DNA from: Metabacillus halosaccharovorans
GTDB lineage: Bacteria; Bacillota; Bacilli; Bacillales; Bacillaceae
DNA: 64,000 nucleotides
Assembly: GCF_002019635.1 (NCBI RefSeq)
Contig: NZ_KV917373.1
Span: 170,268 to 234,267, forward strand
Direction of reading: 5' to 3'
Below are positions 59,231 to 64,000 of the stretch, piece by piece. Position 1 is the first letter of the stretch. Every line of letters begins with the position of its first letter. The translations under genes and the position numbers were made by a program. The notes under the pieces are model-generated. The model was not told where the DNA came from. It saw only the letters and a list, made by a program, of their open reading frames with translations, and ran no database searches.

Positions 59231-61375
59231 ATGAAAAGAAAGTTCATCTTATCAGCGATCGCAGTAGTCTCTATTGTCATCTTCGCTCTTCTCGGCTATC
59301 TTTTTATCATATTCATGGGTAATTATGTCATAGATGAAGAAAAACTCGTTATGAATACAGCATCTAAACTTGTTGATGAAGAAGGAAATGAAATAACCAA
59401 ACTTTATATAGAAAACCGTGAACTTGTTGATATATCAGATATTCCTGAATATGTTCAACAGGCATTTATCTCTGTAGAGGATCAACGTTTTTATGACCAT
59501 CATGGTATTGATATTAAAGCGATTAGCCGTGCTCTTTACAAGGATATTCTTGCCGGCGGGAAGGTAGAAGGCGGCAGTACGATTACTCAACAGTTAGCCA
59601 AAAACATCTTCCTGACAAATGATAAAACATGGTTGAGAAAAACTAAGGAAGCGATTATAGCTGTGAACCTGGAAAAACGGTACAGCAAATCAAAGCTGCT
59701 TGAAATGTATTTGAATCAGGTTTATTTTGGGCATGGTGCATACGGAATCAAAGCTGCTGCGAATCTTTACTTTAATAAAGATGTTTCAGAGTTAACGTTA
59801 GAGGAGGGCGCATTACTTGCAGGTATACCAAAGGCTCCTTCCACTTATTCTCCAATAGTTAATAGTGAAAAAAGTAAGGAAAGAAGAGATACGATTTTAA
59901 GTTTAATGGGAGATCAACGCTATATTTCTTATGAAGAGGCTGTAAGAACCCAAGGAAAAACAGTGAAGCTTCAAGTGAATAAGAAGCAGGAGAATCCATG
60001 GCTAACAACATATGTTGACATGGTTTTTGATGAAGCAAAAGAAAAATATGCCATATCGAATGAAGAACTGCTAAGAGGCGGCTATACAATTAAAGTGCCG
60101 CTTAAGGTGAATCTCCAGCAATCTGCATATGACTTATTCCAAAAAGCTGAATATTTTCCAGGAACAGATAAAACCGCTCAAGGTGCCTTTGTGTTAATGG
60201 ATAATAAATCAGGTGGTATCATAGCCGCTATTGGTGGTCGTGATTATGTGCCAAAGGGATTAAATCGCTTGAATATAACAAGACAACCCGGGTCTACATT
60301 TAAACCCATAGCTGTTTATGCACCAACGCTGGAATCAAAACTTTTTCAGCCATATTCTCTATTAAAAGATGAAAAATTATCGTATGAGGATTATTCTCCA
60401 CAAAATGTTGATCAGCAATATGCAGGGGAAGTTTCAATGTTCGATGCCATTGTTTCTTCAAAAAATGCTGCGGCTGTATGGGCTTTATCTGAACTAGGTA
60501 TTAAAGAGAGCAAGGAATACTTGCATAAAGTAGGAATTGATATTAAAGATGATGGATTGGCAATTGCGTTAGGTGGATTATCTGAAGGTGTTACACCACT
60601 CCAAATGGCAAATGCCTATCGAACTTTCACTGCGAATGGAAACTATAGTGATACGTTCCTTATTAATGAAATAAAAGATCGGAATGGTAAGGTCATTGCT
60701 AAGCATCAATCTCAACCAAAACCAGTATATTCCCCACAAACTGCTTGGGATATGACACGAATGCTACAGCATGTTGTAAGTGAAGGTACTGCGCAAAATG
60801 GTGCGTTTAGTGGAGAACTGGCAGGTAAAACCGGTACAACCTCTTATCCAGGTGTAAAAGGGGCTGCAAAAGATGCGTGGTTTGTCGGATACACTGAGAA
60901 TGTTGTTGGGGCTTTGTGGATGGGCTATGATAAAACAGACAAAGACCATTATTTGAAACACGGAAGTTCTTATCCAACCAAATTATTTAAGGATATCTTA
61001 ACTGAAGCTGATTGGGACCAAAACGTAGCTTTTTCCGTTCCGGAAGGTGTAGAAGACTTGGAAAGTCCGATAAGAATGAAAGAGATTGAAAAAGTGAATG
61101 CAAAATATACGTTTAAGCCATTAGGGTTGATTACATTAACATTGGAATGGGAACCTTTATCAGATGAACGTGTTGAATATCGAATATACGAATCCGTACA
61201 AAATGATGAAAAGAAACTTGTTGGAACTGTAACAGGAAAAGGATATTATGAAATTCCATTTGCGAACGTTTTTTCGAATTCAACATATTCTGTAGCTCCC
61301 TATAATGTTCAAACAAATGAAGAAGGAAAACAAACATCAACCGAAAAACCAACATTATTTAGTGCGAAAAATTGA
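59231..61375 (+). CDS. pbpF: Class A penicillin-binding protein PbpF (PBP2c)
   Basis: 714 aa, the same length as I know for B. subtilis PbpF, ribosome site AAAAGGGGTG. One N-terminal membrane helix; the glycosyltransferase GT51 domain with catalytic E83 in SVEDQRFYDHHG and GGSTITQQLAKN; the transpeptidase domain with nucleophile S355 (STFK), SKN at 410-412 and KTGT at 533. A C-terminal fibronectin-like stretch ends the protein. PBP2c makes peptidoglycan in the forespore and vegetative wall. It precedes hemE, as in B. subtilis. Confidence 0.94.
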   Translation: MKRKFILSAIAVVSIVIFALLGYLFIIFMGNYVIDEEKLVMNTASKLVDEEGNEITKLYIENRELVDISDIPEYVQQAFISVEDQRFYDHHGIDIKAISRALYKDILAGGKVEGGSTITQQLAKNIFLTNDKTWLRKTKEAIIAVNLEKRYSKSKLLEMYLNQVYFGHGAYGIKAAANLYFNKDVSELTLEEGALLAGIPKAPSTYSPIVNSEKSKERRDTILSLMGDQRYISYEEAVRTQGKTVKLQVNKKQENPWLTTYVDMVFDEAKEKYAISNEELLRGGYTIKVPLKVNLQQSAYDLFQKAEYFPGTDKTAQGAFVLMDNKSGGIIAAIGGRDYVPKGLNRLNITRQPGSTFKPIAVYAPTLESKLFQPYSLLKDEKLSYEDYSPQNVDQQYAGEVSMFDAIVSSKNAAAVWALSELGIKESKEYLHKVGIDIKDDGLAIALGGLSEGVTPLQMANAYRTFTANGNYSDTFLINEIKDRNGKVIAKHQSQPKPVYSPQTAWDMTRMLQHVVSEGTAQNGAFSGELAGKTGTTSYPGVKGAAKDAWFVGYTENVVGALWMGYDKTDKDHYLKHGSSYPTKLFKDILTEADWDQNVAFSVPEGVEDLESPIRMKEIEKVNAKYTFKPLGLITLTLEWEPLSDERVEYRIYESVQNDEKKLVGTVTGKGYYEIPFANVFSNSTYSVAPYNVQTNEEGKQTSTEKPTLFSAKN

Positions 61376-61423
61376 TATAACGGTAATTAAGGAAGAAAGT
61401 ATTTAATTTTGTACTTAGTTTTG

Positions 61424-61574
61424 GTGTCTAGCTCCAGCGCCTATCGCCTATCAAACTTCAGATCATCTCCCTACGATAAGTCAACATCGGTTTGCTTCGC
61501 TTACCGTGTTTCCTAAATCTTTAGTCGATGCTCCTCCAGTTTGTACGGCGATGATCAAGGCGCTTGCGCTTTTG
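61424..61574 (+). repeat. R2-related repeat after pbpF
   Basis: GTGTCTAGCTCCAGCGCCTA at the left and GATCAAGGCGCTTGCGCTTTTG in two parts at the right match R2 ends. The middle (CATCGGTTTGCTTCGCTTACC and neighbours) is unrelated to the other three copies. It explains most of the gene-free stretch 61376-61745. Confidence 0.75.
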
Positions 61575-61745
61575 TAATGTTTTCGTCTTTTTTTTGACAT
61601 TTGCCGATCTAAGCTATACAACCGGAAATGAAACCGTTATAGTTGAAAGTGCAGAGAGAATAATATAGAATAAGTATTACTTTATAATTAATATAATTTA
61701 ATAATTAGGGATTGACCCTTGTACATAGAAAGGTGGATTTTTAGA

Positions 61746-62798
61746 ATGGCTGAAAAGAAAATCAATGATACGTTTCTTAAGGCGTGTCGTGGAGAAAAGA
61801 CAGATTATGTTCCAGTTTGGTATATGAGACAAGCAGGCAGGTCACAGCCTGAATATCGGGCTATTAAAGAAAAATACAGCTTATTTGAGATTACACATCA
61901 ACCAGAACTTTGTGCGTATGTGACAAGGCTGCCTGTTGAACAGTATGATGTGGATGCTGCCATTCTTTATAAAGATATTATGACACCACTTCCGGCAATT
62001 GGTGTAAATGTTGAGATTAAATCAGGAATTGGTCCGGTTATTGATGATCCGATTCGCTCTATTCAAGATGTTGAGAAACTGGGAGAGATTGATCCGGAAA
62101 GTGATGTTCCTTATGTATTAGATACAATAAAGTTACTAACCGAAGAGCAGCTCGAAGTTCCTCTTATCGGTTTTACCGGAGCTCCTTTTACTCTTGCCAG
62201 TTATATGATTGAAGGCGGTCCTTCAAGAAACTATAACAAGACAAAAGCGTTTATGTATTCTGAGCCGCATGCATGGTTTGCTTTAATGGATAAACTTGCT
62301 GAAATGAGTATTACATATGTAAAAGCTCAAATTCGTGCTGGTGCAAAGGCTATCCAGGTTTTTGATTCGTGGGTAGGTGCATTAAATGTGGCAGATTATC
62401 GTGTGTATATAAAGCCGACGATGGAGAGAATTTTTAGTGAACTAAAAGGGGAAAATGTACCACTTATTATGTTCGGTGTAGGAGCAAGTCATCTAGCCAA
62501 CGAATGGCATGACCTCCCGCTTGATGTTGTTGGATTGGATTGGAGACTTCCAATACAAGAGGCTCGTTCAATGGGACTTACAAAATCATTGCAAGGAAAT
62601 CTTGACCCGGCAATCTTACTATCTCCTTGGGAAGTAATTGAAGAAAGAGCAAAGGAAATATTAGACCAAGGGATGAAGCAGGATGGATATATATTTAATC
62701 TTGGACATGGTGTTTTCCCGCAAGTAAACCCGGAATCATTAAAACAATTAACATCATTTGTTCATGATTACACAAAGAAAGCAAAAGTAGGTCAATAA
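61746..62798 (+). CDS. hemE: Uroporphyrinogen decarboxylase HemE
   Basis: 350 aa from the ATG at 61746, 9 bases after AAAGGTGG. Motifs: [14 protein letters not shown] near the N-terminus (substrate-binding Arg), [13 protein letters not shown] with the catalytic Asp, [16 protein letters not shown] and [13 protein letters not shown]. HemE decarboxylates the four acetates of uroporphyrinogen III to give coproporphyrinogen III. Next in the pathway after it, hemH follows 34 bp downstream in the same operon. Confidence 0.96.
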   Translation: MAEKKINDTFLKACRGEKTDYVPVWYMRQAGRSQPEYRAIKEKYSLFEITHQPELCAYVTRLPVEQYDVDAAILYKDIMTPLPAIGVNVEIKSGIGPVIDDPIRSIQDVEKLGEIDPESDVPYVLDTIKLLTEEQLEVPLIGFTGAPFTLASYMIEGGPSRNYNKTKAFMYSEPHAWFALMDKLAEMSITYVKAQIRAGAKAIQVFDSWVGALNVADYRVYIKPTMERIFSELKGENVPLIMFGVGASHLANEWHDLPLDVVGLDWRLPIQEARSMGLTKSLQGNLDPAILLSPWEVIEERAKEILDQGMKQDGYIFNLGHGVFPQVNPESLKQLTSFVHDYTKKAKVGQ

Positions 62799-62832
62799 CC
62801 CTTTAAATAATAGAATCATGAGGTGAAATCAA

Positions 62833-63762
62833 GTGAGTAAGAAAAAAATGGGATTACTAGTAATGGCATATGGTACGCCTTATAAAGAGGAGGATATCGA
62901 GCGCTATTACACTCATATTAGGCATGGACGTAAACCGGCGCCCGAAATGCTTCAGGACTTAAAAGATCGCTATGAAGCTATTGGTGGTATTTCACCACTA
63001 GCTAAAATTACGTTAGAACAAGCAGAGAAGCTTGAACAGCATTTAAATGATATTCAAGATGAAATTGAATTTAAGATGTATCTTGGTTTAAAGCATATTG
63101 AGCCATTTGTCGAGGATGCTGTCAAACAAATGCATGAAGATGGGATTAAAGAAGCGGTAAGTATCGTATTAGCTCCTCATTTCTCTACCTTCAGTGTTAA
63201 GTCTTATAATGGACGGGCAAAGGAAGAAGCAGAAAAGCTTGGAGGCTTAACGATCACATCTGTTGAAAGCTGGTACACAGAGCCGAAATTTATTTCTTAT
63301 TGGGCAGATCAACTAAAAAAAACATACAGCAGTATGACACAAGAAGAAAAAGACTCATCAGTATTAGTTGTTTCTGCGCATAGCTTACCAGAAAAGATAA
63401 TTGCAAACGGAGATCCATATCCACAGCAATTACAGGAAACAGCTGATTTAATTGCGGAAGCAGCTGGAGTTAAAAAGTATGTGACAGGATGGCAAAGTGC
63501 CGGTAACACACCTGAGCCATGGTTAGGACCGGATGTTCAAGATTTAACAAGAGATTTATATAATGAAGGCTATAAAACATTTGTTTATGTGCCGGTCGGT
63601 TTTGTAGCAGATCATTTAGAAGTACTGTACGATAATGATTATGAATGTAAGGTAATCACGGATGAATTAGGAGCAAGCTACTATCGTCCTGAAATGCCAA
63701 ATGCAAAACCTGAGTTCATTGACTGCCTGGCAACAGTTGTATTAAAACATGTAAATAAATAA
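62833..63762 (+). CDS. hemH: Coproporphyrin III ferrochelatase (CpfC/HemH)
   Basis: 309 aa from GTG at 62833 after GAGGTGA. Motifs of the Bacillus enzyme: [35 protein letters not shown] with the metal-binding His, VSAHSLPEK and [16 protein letters not shown] with the acidic path to the metal. In Firmicutes it inserts Fe2+ into coproporphyrin III. It would need an oxidase (HemY/CgoX) upstream in the pathway, usually the next gene; here a terminator and an amidase follow. Confidence 0.95.
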   Translation: MSKKKMGLLVMAYGTPYKEEDIERYYTHIRHGRKPAPEMLQDLKDRYEAIGGISPLAKITLEQAEKLEQHLNDIQDEIEFKMYLGLKHIEPFVEDAVKQMHEDGIKEAVSIVLAPHFSTFSVKSYNGRAKEEAEKLGGLTITSVESWYTEPKFISYWADQLKKTYSSMTQEEKDSSVLVVSAHSLPEKIIANGDPYPQQLQETADLIAEAAGVKKYVTGWQSAGNTPEPWLGPDVQDLTRDLYNEGYKTFVYVPVGFVADHLEVLYDNDYECKVITDELGASYYRPEMPNAKPEFIDCLATVVLKHVNK

Positions 63763-63770
63763 GAAACAGA

Positions 63771-63803
63771 GGCAGTGAAACAAAGTGTTTTGCTGCTTTT
63801 TTT
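63771..63803 (+). terminator. Terminator of hemEH
   Basis: GCAG..AAACA / TGTTT..CTGC with a run of seven T, 9 bp past the hemH stop. Confidence 0.82.
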
Positions 63804-63863
63804 GTAAGTTGGGGATGTAACAAGTAAAATGGGAATATGAGTGACAAGGAAGGGGTAACAAGC

Positions 63864-64000
63864 ATGATAAATGAGCAACTTGACAAGTTGAAAAATGAAT
63901 GGCTGGCAGAGGTAACAGTTGATGAAATCCAAGAAAAACTTGATCGTTATGAGATTACATCCAGAGAATTAGTCCTCATGTATTTATCAAGAATAGCTGA
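63864..64000 (+). CDS. Amidase-family protein, N-terminal part; 3' end outside window
   Basis: The ATG at 63864 follows AAGGGGT and the frame is open to the window end (45 codons). The text VDEIQEKLDRYEITSRELVLMYLSRIA is the N-terminal helix pattern of amidase-signature enzymes (GatA type), where (L/I)TS.ELV..YL.RI is conserved. The catalytic Ser-Ser-Lys lies further on and cannot be seen, so the call rests on the N-terminus only. Confidence 0.65.
   Translation, partial: MINEQLDKLKNEWLAEVTVDEIQEKLDRYEITSRELVLMYLSRIA

Overview
The window is low-GC DNA from a spore-forming Bacillaceae (Bacillus, Metabacillus or a close relative). It carries an alpha/beta-type SASP, YheC/YheD-type spore proteins, YjcZ-type peptides and strong AGGAGG ribosome sites. 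It follows the order of the B. subtilis yhe-yha-hem region: nhaC, hemAT, SASP, yheE-D-C, yheB-A, yhaX, hemZ, yhaR, yhaQ-P, yhaO-N-M-L, prsA, yhaJ, yhaI, hpr, yhaH, trpP, serC, hit, ecsABC, yhaA, yhfA, hmoB, pbpF, hemE-H. Species cannot be fixed from the sequence alone.

Layout: 1-13 kb holds the 3' end of a beta-glucuronidase, a 3D-domain wall protein, a His/Asn/Tyr-rich probable coat protein, DinB, NhaC, HemAT, a small stress cassette (HPr-like, 23-aa peptide, Usp), SASP and an MsmX-type sugar ABC ATPase. From 13 to 18 kb there are four head-to-tail YheC/YheD-family ATP-grasp genes where B. subtilis has two. From 20.8 to 26.6 kb an accessory block (papain-like enzyme, CdsA-like protein, P-loop kinase, racemase-like protein, two GNATs, orphans) separates yhaX from hemZ. 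From 26.8 to 50.6 kb lies the conserved core: heme synthesis, ABC exporters, YhaO/YhaN nuclease, YhaM RNase, PrsA, the Hpr regulator, TrpP, SerC and Ecs. From 50.7 to 56.8 kb is a second accessory block (PAP2 phosphatase, a GntR-controlled ABC operon, two oxidoreductases). The window ends with yhfA, hmoB, pbpF, hemE, hemH and the start of an amidase.

Regulatory signals visible in the DNA: a TRAP-type (G/U)AG repeat array over the trpP ribosome site, a sigma-D-like promoter for hemAT, a sigma-G-like promoter for the SASP, three sigma-K-like promoters with a near-identical -10, a cre-like site before msmX, a palindromic GntR operator, and many intrinsic terminators.

The intergenic DNA is rich in repeats. 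There is a GC-rich palindromic family (R1) with full and core-deleted copies. A family with AGCGCC/GGCGCT ends (R2) abuts gene 3' ends. A double-hairpin family (R3) occurs three times. A 52-bp tandem hairpin repeat is present at two loci 8.5 kb apart, and a cluster of ACACCTCATT motifs lies upstream of ecsA. These are the least explained parts of the window. No rRNA, tRNA, CRISPR array or intact insertion sequence was seen.
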